Assembly (NCBI RefSeq): GCF_900169525.1
Contig: NZ_LT821240.1
Coordinates: 1,065,684 to 1,129,683 of the forward strand
Direction of reading: 5' to 3'
DNA: 64,000 nucleotides
Origin: Corynebacterium pacaense
GTDB lineage: Bacteria > Actinomycetota > Actinomycetes > Mycobacteriales > Mycobacteriaceae
The notes below the pieces were generated by a model. The model worked only from the letters and a program-made list of their open reading frames with translations, ran no database searches and was not told the DNA's origin. The position numbers were made by a program, and so were the translations under genes. Numbering within the stretch: the first letter of the stretch is position 1; the number at the start of each line of letters is the position of its first letter. This document shows, piece after piece, positions 53,681 through 60,717 of the stretch.

Positions 53681-53970
53681 CGCCCCGGGTTTGATGGAGG
53701 GTAGGAAATTGGAAAAGGAAACCCTCACATGCCCGTCAAATACACCGACGAACTCAAGCAGCGCGCTGTAGAGCTTGTCATCCATGCCCAAGCCGATCCC
53801 GCTACCGCCCATGGGGCTGTCACTCGGATCGCGAGTGAACTCGGAGTCTGGAAAGAAGCCTTGCGGGTCTGGGTCCGCAAACACAAGGACTCCGGTGTCG
53901 AAAGCCCCGCTGAATCAATCAACCTCGAGGCGGAAAACCGCAGGCTAAGAGCCGAGCTTGAACCGGCCCA
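53681..53970 (+). pseudogene. truncated IS3 type A element with OrfA N-terminus
   Basis: The terminal repeat CGCCCCGGGTTTGATGGAGGG and the following GTAGGAAATTGGAAAAGGAAA correspond to the inward-read right end of the copy at 47286-48573. OrfA starts at ATG 53729 (MPVKYTDELKQRAVELVIHA, then IASELGVWKEALRVWVRKHKDSG...NLEAENRRLRAEL) and is interrupted at about 53970 by another insertion. This OrfA start is better preserved than in the first copy. Confidence 0.7.
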
Positions 53971-54010
53971 GGTTTGATGCCGCATCTTTTCGAGTTGAGA
54001 GGATGGCTTC

Positions 54011-54322
54011 ATGCCAAAGAAGATTGATGCGCAGGTCCGTGAACGAGCGGTCAGGCTGGTGCGCGAGCACCGATCGGAGTACCCATCGAACGCGAAGGCG
54101 ATCGCAGCCGTTGCGCGTCAGGAGGGCGTCGGCGTGGAGTCGCTGCGCCGGTGGGTGATCCAAGCTGAGATCGATGCCGGCACCAGAGAAGGTCAAACCA
54201 GCGAAGAGCACGCTGAGATCAAGCGGCTCAAAGCCGAGAACCGTCGGCTCCGTGAGGACGTAGCGATCCTGCGCGCGGCGACGACTTTCTTCGCGGGGGA
54301 GCTCGACCCCCGCAACCGTTGA
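54011..54322 (+). CDS. IS3-family transposase OrfA
   Basis: The 103-residue protein has the HTH of IS3 OrfA (DAQVRERAVRLVREHRSEYP...AIAAVARQEGVGVESLRRWV) and a C-terminal leucine zipper (EIKRLKAENRRLREDVAIL). GAGAGGATGG precedes ATG 54011. It overlaps the first base of the OrfB frame, as expected for production of an OrfAB fusion by -1 frameshifting. Confidence 0.88.
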   Translation: MPKKIDAQVRERAVRLVREHRSEYPSNAKAIAAVARQEGVGVESLRRWVIQAEIDAGTREGQTSEEHAEIKRLKAENRRLREDVAILRAATTFFAGELDPRNR

Positions 54323-55300
54323 TGATGGGCTTCATCGACCAGATGCGTTCGGAGGGCTTCGCCGTCGAGTCGATCGTTCGCGTCCTGCGTGAGCAGGGCA
54401 TGAAGATCGCGGCACGCACCTACCGGTCCTGGAAACGCCCCCGGATTTCGGCCCGTACAGTAAGCCGACGCGATGGTCGTGGACGCGGTCCGTGACGCCG
54501 CCTGGACGACCGTCGAGGATCAGGCCGGTGAGCAACGTCGTCGGATGACTCCGGAGGGGTTGTACGGGCGGAAGAAAATGACCGCCCTGATCCGCCGCAC
54601 CGCGCTCCCGGAGGCCTCCCGCGGGGCAGTCGACCGTGCCATGCGGGCATTGGGGCTTTCGGGCGTCACGCGGGCGAAAGCGATCCGTACGACGATCCGT
54701 GTGAAGGACGGGATCCGGGCCGGGGATCTGCTGAACCGGGACTTCACCGCCCCGCGGCCCGATCACACGTGGGTCACCGATTTCACCTATGTCCGCACTT
54801 GGGCGGGATGGGTGTATGTCGCGTTCATCCTCGACGTGTTCTCGCAACGCATCGTGTCTTGGCACGTCCAGACCACCAAGCATGTCGACCTCGTCATGAT
54901 CCCGCTGCGCATGGCGCTCTGGGAACGTGACCGGCAAGGCCACCGAGTCGGCCCCGGACAACTGCGGCACCACTCGGATGCGGGGGCCCAATACACCTCC
55001 GTGATGCTCACCGAGCATCTCGCGCTCGAGGGTATCGCCGCCTCGATCGGGACCGTCGGCGATGCGTACGACAACGCGCTTATGGAGACGATCAACGGGC
55101 TCTACAAGGCCGAATGCGTGCGTACGACGATCTTCCACGACGGCCCCTACAAGACAATCGCAGACGTCGAGTTCGCGACCGCCGGATGGGTCGACTGGTA
55201 CAACAACCGAAGGCTTCACGGTAGCCTTGGAATGGTCAGCCCCGACGAGTTCGAGGCGACCTACTACGCGGCCCTCACCGAGGAGTCGCTCCCCGCATAG
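54322..55300 (+). pseudogene. IS3-family transposase OrfB with a one-base insertion
   Basis: From ATG 54322 the frame reads MMGFIDQMRSEGFAVESIV...ARTYRSWKRPRISARTVS and then shifts. The second part, open to 55300, contains the whole integrase core: DHTWVTDFTYV (first Asp), HHSDAGAQYTSVML (second Asp), DNALMETINGLYKAE (Glu) and WYNNRRLHGSLG. Removing one C from the CC at 54465-54466 restores TVSDAMVVDAVRDAAW. The transposase is thus inactive by a single, probably recent change or a sequencing error. Confidence 0.82.
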
Positions 55301-55314
55301 AAGCGGCACAGAAC

Positions 55315-55539
55315 CCGGGCCGGTTCATTCGTCGCTTCTCTGCGCAAGCGTGCCGCGTACCGGCAGTAGGCGTCATGTTTGTGTGGGGTGACCAGCAACT
55401 TTATTGGATCCGGTAAAGTGGTCGCCCCCTTTCACCCCGCAGCGGTGGCCCGTGTAGGCTACGTGCAACCCCCGGTGTCCCGTGTCTGCCCTAAACGGAG
55501 GGGGGCTTAAGATCCGCGTGGGTGACCTGGTGAACAAGT
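55315..55539. other. non-coding flank between the IS3 element and the CRISPR array
   Basis: This 225-bp stretch adjoins the first CRISPR repeat and is long enough to hold a leader, but it is not clearly AT-rich and has no obvious promoter. I therefore cannot decide whether it is the leader or the trailer side. Confidence 0.4.
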
Positions 55540-56177
55540 ATCTGCCCCACGCGGGCACGGCGGGAACCGCCCGATACGGCTCACGGGAGGCGGGAATGAT
55601 ATCTGCCCCACGCGGGCACGGCGGGAACCTGCGCCTGCACCTCAGGGCTATTATTGTCGATATCTGCCCCACGCGGGCACGGCGGGAACCCACCGGACAC
55701 GAATACCTCGGCACCCCCGACGATCTGCCCCACGCGGGCACGGCGGGAACTATTACAGGCAGAAAGAAACCCACACAGACAGGATCTGCCCCACGCGGGC
55801 ACGGCGGGAACAACCAGCTCTCCATCTCCTGGACCAACACCGAAATCTGCCCCACGCGGGCACGGCGGGAACGGCTTACTCCGCTGCGACAAAGATCGCT
55901 ACCACATCTGCCCCACGCGGGCACGGCGGGAACGGGGTTGGGGGCTGAGCGGCGGAAGCAGTTGGAATCTGCCCCACGCGGGCACGGCGGGAACCCAGAT
56001 TGAGGCCATGCAAGATATGTGGACAGGATCTGCCCCACGCGGGCACGGCGGGAACGTGCCCTGGAGAGGAATCGAACCTCCGGGGCAGATCTGCCCCACG
56101 CGGGCACGGCGGGAACTCACACAGCCGCCGGCACCCTTCCACCGGATTTATCTGCCCCACGCGGGCACGGCGGGAAC
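55540..56177. CRISPR. CRISPR array, 11 repeats of 28 bp and 10 spacers of 33 bp
   Basis: Repeats start at 55540, 55601, 55662, 55723, 55784, 55845, 55906, 55967, 56028, 56089 and 56150 with an exact 61-bp period. All eleven are identical 28-mers: ATCTG, then CCCCACGCGGGCACGGCG, then GGAAC. A 33-bp sequence follows the last repeat and may be an eleventh spacer. The 28/33 geometry is that of type I-E (or a close type I) systems. No cas gene occurs in the window, so the array is an orphan here, and its transcription direction is undecided. Confidence 0.97.
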
Positions 56178-56209
56178 TCACACAGCCGCGTCTGCGGTCA
56201 GGGCATGAG

Positions 56210-56239
56210 AAAACCCCTAACCAGAATCCGGTTAGGGGT
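56210..56239 (-). terminator. Rho-independent terminator downstream of small gene A
   Basis: ACCCCTAACC (56213-56222) pairs perfectly with GGTTAGGGGT (56230-56239) around a 7-base loop. On the minus strand the stem is followed by TTTT. It ends transcription of the 99-residue gene before the CRISPR array. Confidence 0.8.
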
Positions 56240-56252
56240 AAAAGAGGGGTTC

Positions 56253-56552
56253 TTAGGCAGCTGCTGCGATGACTGGGGTAGCAGCAAGTATCTTCCTAGC
56301 CCGCTCCAGCTGCCAACCCTCCCACAGATTGGGGTCAAGGTAATACTCACTGAGTCGATCGAAGAACTCACGAGGCAACGGGCTAACTTGACGTCGTAGT
56401 TCGCCAAGAACAGCCATTGAACCATCATCGGGTTCACCACATACGAACGGAAGTATGCAATCTAACGGCTTAGAATCGAGATGGGAAAACAATTCCGCTT
56501 CAACCGGGTCAGTGACGTTCATTTCGCGGAGGATAGCTACAGCGGTCCACAT
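56253..56552 (-). CDS. small acidic protein A beside the CRISPR array (paralogue of protein B)
   Basis: The 99-residue product has no signal peptide or membrane segment. Its core reads VEAELFSHLDSKPLD, VCGEPDDGSMAVL, LPREFFDRLSEYYLDPNLWEGWQLERARKIL, which matches protein B at 57011-57349 block by block (EAE, LD, CGE, DGSM, EYY, W, LER). ATG 56552 is chosen because AAAGGA lies 9 nt upstream; ATG 56561 has no spacing. TATACT at 56588-56593 is a good -10 box on the minus strand. It has its own terminator. I do not recognise the family; function unknown. Confidence 0.7.
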   Translation of the reverse strand: MWTAVAILREMNVTDPVEAELFSHLDSKPLDCILPFVCGEPDDGSMAVLGELRRQVSPLPREFFDRLSEYYLDPNLWEGWQLERARKILAATPVIAAAA

Positions 56553-56618
56553 CGTTTCCATCCTTTCTAAGCTTAAGGTAACTGTCTAGTATAGCTGGGT
56601 TAAGTGAATCAGTCTTTT

Positions 56619-56646
56619 ATCTGCTCCACGCATGCACGGCGGGAAC
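56619..56646 (+). repeat. solitary degenerate CRISPR repeat
   Basis: This 28-mer differs from the array repeat at three positions only (CTCC for CCCC and CGCATGC for CGCGGGC). It lies 441 bp beyond the array, between the divergent genes A and B and just upstream of the promoter of gene A. No second repeat occurs 61 bp on either side. Confidence 0.85.
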
Positions 56647-56910
56647 GGTGGGATAGTGCGCGCTACTAAAAGTGCAGCTAGCTCTAAATTCTGCCCGTAT
56701 TTTACCTACAGTTGCGCGCTATGCGTAAACCGTTCCGCATTACCCCTCGCATGCGGACACCGAGGTGCCCTAGACCCAGGTGAGCCAGCAACAACGCGGG
56801 CATGAAACCGCAGGTCAAATTCGCCGTGTAAGGCGTTGGAATCAGCGCGGTGGTACTGGCATACCCCTAAGCGCTCAGATGGGAACGGCCACTTCACATC
56901 GACGGTGTGA

Positions 56911-56943
56911 GCGCTTACCGGAAACGGTAAACGCCCCTCACTC
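56911..56943 (+). repeat. direct repeat copy 1 upstream of small gene B
   Basis: GCGCTTACCGG then GGTAAACGCCCCTCACTC. Copy 2 lies at 57330-57362 at the end of gene B. The 14-mer GGTAAACGCCCCTC is identical in both and the rest is similar. A weaker relative starts with GCGCT near 56716. Confidence 0.65.
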
Positions 56944-57010
56944 CACCCTTTCAATAGGTCGACGAACCTTGATAAAATCAAACCACATACGCGACAGTGA
57001 GGAGGAGAGA

Positions 57011-57349
57011 ATGTCTGAACGTGAGAAGGTAGTTGAGGAACTGAGGAAGTTTTTTCCGCTTGAGGCTGAAATCGTCGGTTACTTAGATGATCCAACTCTC
57101 GCTTACTCAGGTGCTGTTGCCATGAGTTGTGGTGAGGAAGCAGATGGCTCCATGCAGATCCTGGAGTCCATGCGCAATCAAACCACCCCCATTCCTGCTG
57201 AGCTCTACGCCCGGATGGTTGAGTATTACACCGATGTGGAGTACTGGGCCGACTTCGAGCTGGAACGCAACAAGAGCTTCCTTGAGAGAATCCCAGTCGA
57301 GCGAGCGGGTTCCCAGGGCCCATTCGAAAGCGCTCAACCAATCGGGTAA
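57011..57349 (+). CDS. small acidic protein B (paralogue of protein A)
   Basis: The 112-residue soluble protein reads MSEREKVVEELRKFFPLEAE, then YLDDPTLAYSGAVAMSCGEEADGSMQILESMRNQT, PIPAELYARMVEYYTDVEYW and FELERNKSFL. About 30% of positions agree with protein A over 75 residues by eye, including CGE..DGSM and EYY....W...LER. GGAGGAG precedes ATG 57011. Its last codons lie inside direct-repeat copy 2. Genes A and B are divergent and share a 458-bp intergenic region. No known domain is recognised. Confidence 0.72.
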   Translation: MSEREKVVEELRKFFPLEAEIVGYLDDPTLAYSGAVAMSCGEEADGSMQILESMRNQTTPIPAELYARMVEYYTDVEYWADFELERNKSFLERIPVERAGSQGPFESAQPIG

Positions 57350-57362
57350 ACGCCCCTCGCTC
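57330..57362 (+). repeat. direct repeat copy 2 at the 3' end of small gene B
   Basis: GCGCTCAACC then GGTAAACGCCCCTCGCTC; matches copy 1 at 56911-56943 in length and at about three quarters of positions. It encodes the last residues of protein B, so the reading frame runs into the repeat. Confidence 0.65.
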
Positions 57363-57517
57363 GGCAGTTGAAGTGGTCCGCACTTAGCCCGCACTTTCGA
57401 TAGGCCACCCCACGATGGAATTCCCTGTTCAATGTGCCTTGATGCCTGCTAGATACCGATTTATGGGGCACAAGAAGGAACCCGTACATAATCGTACAAA
57501 CCTGCGCAAACTCACTC

Positions 57518-57562
57518 ATCCGTTCCAGAGGGTTCGGGGTTCGATTCCCTGATGGCGCACAA
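57518..57562 (+). other. truncated tRNA 3' half, probable attachment-site scar
   Basis: The sequence runs from an anticodon-loop-like ATCCGTT through a variable loop to a T arm CGGGG-TTCGATT-CCCTG that pairs correctly, then ATGGCGC-A-CAA as acceptor 3' strand and tail. No D arm or acceptor 5' strand precedes it. Integrases commonly cross over in the anticodon or T loop, leaving such 3' halves. The acceptor resembles actinobacterial arginine tRNAs. A matching complete tRNA is not in the window. Confidence 0.7.
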
Positions 57563-57567
57563 TAACA

Positions 57568-57601
57568 CCAGGTTGGAGCCTCCTACAGGGCTCCAACCTG
57601 G
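57568..57601 (+). terminator. terminator of the former tRNA gene
   Basis: CCAGGTTGGAGCC pairs with GGCTCCAACCTGG over 13 bp around an 8-base loop, five bases after the tRNA 3' remnant. It shows that this side of the scar is the original chromosomal 3' end of a tRNA locus. Confidence 0.75.
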
Positions 57602-57702
57602 TCTTGTCGTTGGGGAGCGTGGGGCCCCCGGGCGCGCGTCCGGGGCGTCGAAAAGCTTTTTGTGCCTAAAACTGAGCTGCATCAAAGGGAAAGGCGGCTC
57701 AG

Positions 57703-58263
57703 ATGGCACGCGCACTTGTACTCGTGGATGTTCAGAGGGATTTCTGCCCCGGTGGATCGCTGGCCACCGAGCGTGGCAATGAGGTCGCCGGATTGATCGG
57801 GGCCTACCAGCTGTCCCACGCCTCCGACTACGGCGTGGTGGTGGCGACACAGGACTGGCACATCGATCCGGGCGCCCACTTTTCGGACACGCCCGATTTC
57901 ATTGATTCCTGGCCGGTTCACTGCGTGGCTGATTCAGACGGCGCGCAAATACAGGAAAAGGTGCGCACCGATCTCATCGATGAATTCTTCCGCAAGGGCG
58001 AGCACACCGCCGCCTATTCCGGATTCGAGGGCACCTCGGCCGGCGATGGTACGCCGCTGGCGGACTGGCTGCGGAGCCGAGGCATCGATTCCCTGGACAT
58101 CGCGGGCATAGCCACCGATCACTGTGTACGGGCGACGGCCCTCGATGCCTTGAAGCAGGGTTTCCGGGTGCGCATTCTCACCAGGCTGTGTTCCGCGGTT
58201 GCAGAAAAGAGCGGCGATGCAGCTCTGGAGGAGATGCACGCCGCGGGCGCTCAGCTGGTGTGA
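57703..58263 (+). CDS. pncA: nicotinamidase
   Basis: PncA deaminates nicotinamide to nicotinate for NAD salvage and activates pyrazinamide. The 186-residue cysteine hydrolase has Asp9 in LVDVQRDF, the metal site TQDWHIDPGAHF with its His pair, a Lys in FRKGEHTAAYSGFEG and the nucleophile Cys in GIATDHCVRATALDA. AAAGGCGG precedes ATG 57703. It is the first core gene after the tRNA scar; a DUF3618 gene converges on it 1 bp later. Confidence 0.93.
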   Translation: MARALVLVDVQRDFCPGGSLATERGNEVAGLIGAYQLSHASDYGVVVATQDWHIDPGAHFSDTPDFIDSWPVHCVADSDGAQIQEKVRTDLIDEFFRKGEHTAAYSGFEGTSAGDGTPLADWLRSRGIDSLDIAGIATDHCVRATALDALKQGFRVRILTRLCSAVAEKSGDAALEEMHAAGAQLV

Positions 58264-58264
58264 A

Positions 58265-58540
58265 TCAGCGCTCGGAGAGCAGGCGCTGGATCTCCTTGAG
58301 ATCATTGCTCTTCTTGCGGCCGCGGACGACGCTGAACACAATGGCCCCCACAACCACGGCGGCGACACCGAGCAGAACCTTCTGTGTGTTGGGCTCGCGC
58401 AGCTTGGCGGTGGCCTGGCTCTTCGCATCATCGACCAGGTTGGCCGGCTTGGTGCGGTCGGCCAGTTCGTCGAGTGTGCTCGCCAGCTGGCGGCGGGTGC
58501 GTTCGATGTCGCGCTGGATGTCATCAATATTGCGTGCCAC
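58265..58540 (-). CDS. DUF3618 small membrane protein
   Basis: The 91-residue protein starts MARNIDDIQRDIERTRRQLASTLDELADR, a helical segment diagnostic for DUF3618. It then has one hydrophobic helix (VLLGVAAVVVGAIVFSVV) and a basic tail with RGRKKS. GTG 58540 is preceded by AGGAG, and the longer upstream reading lacks homology. The arrangement suggests an elaioplast-like coiled-coil anchored to the membrane by its C-terminal part; the function of the family is unknown. Confidence 0.85.
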   Translation of the reverse strand: MARNIDDIQRDIERTRRQLASTLDELADRTKPANLVDDAKSQATAKLREPNTQKVLLGVAAVVVGAIVFSVVRGRKKSNDLKEIQRLLSER

Positions 58541-58694
58541 GGGGCTACTCCTGAGAATAATTAATTGACTCAATTTAACGCGTTGTGTTGAAAACCCGTT
58601 ACTGCACGACCATATTACTTAACTGGTTGCCACCGTGCCGTGGTACCTCGGATCAAGGTGCCCATTGCCCTGCCCACCGGCTATTGTTGGATTC

Positions 58695-59165
58695 ATGACT
58701 CACGCGCATCGACTGGAAGTTGGAGATACCCCGCCCGCATTCACCCTGCCGAATGATTCCGGAACCACCACCTCCCTGAGTGACTACGCGGGCAGACGGG
58801 TGATCGTGTACTTCTACCCCAGGGCCAACACGCCGGGATGCACGAAGGAAGCCTGTGATTTCCGTGACAGCCTCGCTGAGCTCAACGGGCTCGATGTCGA
58901 CATCGTGGGGATCTCCCCCGATCCCGTGGACAAGCTCGTGAAGTTCCGTGAGGACCACGATCTTAACTTCCCGCTGCTCTCCGACGCGGACAAGTCGGTC
59001 ATGACCGCCTGGGGCGCCTACGGCGAGAAGAAAAACTACGGCAAGGTGGTGGAGGGTGTGATCCGCTCGACCTTCGTCGTTGAACCCGACGGAACCATCG
59101 GTCTGGCGAAGTACAACGTGCGTGCCACGGGCCACGTGGCGAGAATCATCCGCGAGCTCGCCTGA
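58695..59165 (+). CDS. bcp: thiol peroxidase / peroxiredoxin of the Bcp (PrxQ) family
   Basis: The 156-residue peroxiredoxin has the peroxidatic Cys in YFYPRANTPGCTKEACDFRD with a resolving Cys five residues later, the usual intra-helix pair of Bcp. It reduces hydroperoxides with thioredoxin-type donors in the cytoplasm. ATG 58695 has no Shine-Dalgarno; TATTGT about 7 nt upstream may be the -10 box of a leaderless message. fasR follows after 5 bp, an order that I also recall from C. glutamicum. Confidence 0.92.
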   Translation: MTHAHRLEVGDTPPAFTLPNDSGTTTSLSDYAGRRVIVYFYPRANTPGCTKEACDFRDSLAELNGLDVDIVGISPDPVDKLVKFREDHDLNFPLLSDADKSVMTAWGAYGEKKNYGKVVEGVIRSTFVVEPDGTIGLAKYNVRATGHVARIIRELA

Positions 59166-59170
59166 ATCCA

Positions 59171-59845
59171 GTGAGCGACAAAGACACGCTTGACGACGCC
59201 CCGGCGGCAGGCTCGGAGATCCTGGTGCCCCGGCGTCGCCCCGCACAGCAGCGCAGCCGGGAGAAGTTCAACAGAATCCTCACCGCCTCACGCTCCGTGC
59301 TTGTCGATCTCGGATTCGAATCCTTCACCTTCGACGAGGTTGCCAAACGCGCCGAGGTCCCCATCGGAACGCTCTACCAGTTCTTCGCCAACAAGTACGT
59401 GCTCATCTGCGAGCTCGACCGCGTGGACAATGCGGAGGCCGTCGCCGAGTTGAAGAAGTTTTCCGAGCAGGTCCCGGCCCTGCAGTGGCCGGATATCCTC
59501 GACGAGTTCATCGAGCACCTCGCGCGGCTGTGGCGCGAGGACCCCTCACGACGCGCTGTCTGGCACGCCATCCAGTCCACCCCGGCCACCCGCGCCACCG
59601 CCGCGGCGACCGAGAAGGAAATGCTGGAGATCATCGCCGGGGTGATGAAGCCCCTGGCCCGCGGGGCCTCCTACGAGGAGCGCATGTCCCTGGCCGGCCT
59701 GCTGGTGCACACCGTGTCCTCCCTTCTCAACTACGCCGTGCGTGATGTCGGCCCGGGACCGGAGGATGATCCCGCCTTCAATGCCATCGTGGTGGAAATC
59801 AAACGGATGCTGATCTCCTACCTGTTCTCCGTCGCCACCGGATAA
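59171..59845 (+). CDS. fasR: TetR-type regulator of fatty acid synthesis
   Basis: The 224-residue repressor has a TetR HTH (SREKFNRILTASRSVLVDLGFESFTFDEVAKRAEVPIGTLYQFFANKYVL, residues 28-78) and a helical effector domain. Its place between bcp and acpS, near fasA, matches FasR of C. glutamicum, which represses fasA, fasB and accD1 in response to acyl-CoA. GTG 59171 is the start. The gene converges on acpS with 14 bp between the stops. Confidence 0.87.
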   Translation: MSDKDTLDDAPAAGSEILVPRRRPAQQRSREKFNRILTASRSVLVDLGFESFTFDEVAKRAEVPIGTLYQFFANKYVLICELDRVDNAEAVAELKKFSEQVPALQWPDILDEFIEHLARLWREDPSRRAVWHAIQSTPATRATAAATEKEMLEIIAGVMKPLARGASYEERMSLAGLLVHTVSSLLNYAVRDVGPGPEDDPAFNAIVVEIKRMLISYLFSVATG

Positions 59846-59859
59846 TCCTCCCGATCCCC

Positions 59860-60279
59860 CTACGGGTGTGGGCCCCCACAGGTGAGCATGCACACCGCTG
59901 TCGCGTAGTCTCCGTCATGGCTGATGCTGATCTGGGTACTGAACTCGCCCAGGGAGCCACGCACCTTCGCGGCCATATCCGGGGCCAGGCCGAGTGCGAC
60001 CCTGCCCCAGCGGTCGGCGCGCACCTCTATCTCGGCCCACGCCACCTCCTCCTCCGGAATCACCGGGGGCCGGCCGTAGATGGCCTGTGACCAGGCCTTG
60101 ATGAACGCCTCCTTCGCCGCCCACCGACCGGCGAGGTGCTCCACCCTGCGGAACCCCTCACGGTTGGCCGCTAATCGACGCTCACCCGCCCCGAACACGG
60201 CCATGAAGCTGCTGCCCGGTTGCGCGAGCTGTTCGGCGAAGGCGGGGATATGGACAAGGTCGGTCCCGATCGTAATCAC
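59860..60279 (-). CDS. acpS: holo-[acyl-carrier-protein] synthase
   Basis: AcpS transfers 4'-phosphopantetheine from CoA to the carrier domain of fatty acid synthase. The 139-residue protein has GTDLVHIPAF at the N-terminus with the Mg-binding Asp, the RWAAKEAFIKA helix with the catalytic Glu and Lys, and SISHDGDYATAV at the end. In corynebacteria this enzyme modifies the type I synthases FasA/FasB, one of which lies 1.8 kb away. GTG 60279; divergent from the YccF gene with 24 bp between. Confidence 0.92.
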   Translation of the reverse strand: MITIGTDLVHIPAFAEQLAQPGSSFMAVFGAGERRLAANREGFRRVEHLAGRWAAKEAFIKAWSQAIYGRPPVIPEEEVAWAEIEVRADRWGRVALGLAPDMAAKVRGSLGEFSTQISISHDGDYATAVCMLTCGGPHP

Positions 60280-60303
60280 CCCTGAGATTCTATGCTGGGG
60301 GAC

Positions 60304-60717
60304 ATGAGACTACTACTGAACATCATCTGGCTGGTTTTCGGCGGACTGTGGCTCGCCATCGGATACGTATTCTTCGGGATCATCGCGTGTATTTTCATCA
60401 TCACCATCCCTGCGGGAATCGCCAGTTTCCGCATGGCCAACTACGCGCTGTGGCCCTTCGGCCGCAGCGTCGTCCAGAAGACAGGGGGAAGTGGCGGTGT
60501 CGCCGGAATCACCAACGTCGTGTGGTTCCTCATCGCGGGCGTCTGGCTCGCGATTGGACACCTGACCACCGCCGCGGCGCAGGCGGTGACGATCGTGGGA
60601 ATCCCCCTTGCCATAGCCAATCTCCGGATGATCCCCGTTTCCCTGTTCCCCTTCGGCAAGCAGATCGTGGACAGTGATCGTATCCCCGCAGGTTATGAAC
60701 CCATGGTGAAGTTCTAG
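60304..60717 (+). CDS. YccF-domain membrane protein
   Basis: The 137-residue protein contains two copies of the YccF repeat, each with WLVFGGLWLAIGYVFFGIIACIFIITIPAGIASFRMANYALWPFG-like composition (the second from NVVWFLIAGVWLAIGHL). Four membrane helices are predicted by eye. ATG 60304 has GGGGGA just upstream, and TATGCT nearby may be the -10 box. The family has no established role. Its stop overlaps the end of the convergent HNH gene by 4 bp. Confidence 0.85.
   Translation: MRLLLNIIWLVFGGLWLAIGYVFFGIIACIFIITIPAGIASFRMANYALWPFGRSVVQKTGGSGGVAGITNVVWFLIAGVWLAIGHLTTAAAQAVTIVGIPLAIANLRMIPVSLFPFGKQIVDSDRIPAGYEPMVKF

Larger units (their letters stand above)
53971..55314 (+). mobile_element. IS3-family element (type C), about 1.34 kb
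   Basis: The outer ends GGTTTGATGCCGCATCT and GGTTCTGTGCCGCTTCT (read inward) are imperfect inverted repeats. Inside lie a complete OrfA and a nearly complete OrfB. It has inserted into the type A fragment and forms the immediate left flank of the CRISPR leader or trailer region. Confidence 0.8.

Noticed and set aside
55373..56107. A 244-codon minus-strand frame and similar plus-strand frames with repeated PCPRGAD, PAVPAWGR or APRGHGGN peptides
   Set aside because: These are translations of the CRISPR repeats and spacers. The repeated peptide has the 61-bp period of the array, and there is no ribosome site.
56680..56710. A second degenerate CRISPR repeat after the solitary one (TTCTGCCC near 56690)
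   Set aside because: Only eight bases match and the spacing is not 61 bp, so it is likely chance.
57481..57562. A complete tRNA gene ending at 57562
   Set aside because: Only the T arm, variable loop and acceptor 3' side are present. No D arm or pairing acceptor 5' strand exists upstream, so it is kept as a truncated remnant.
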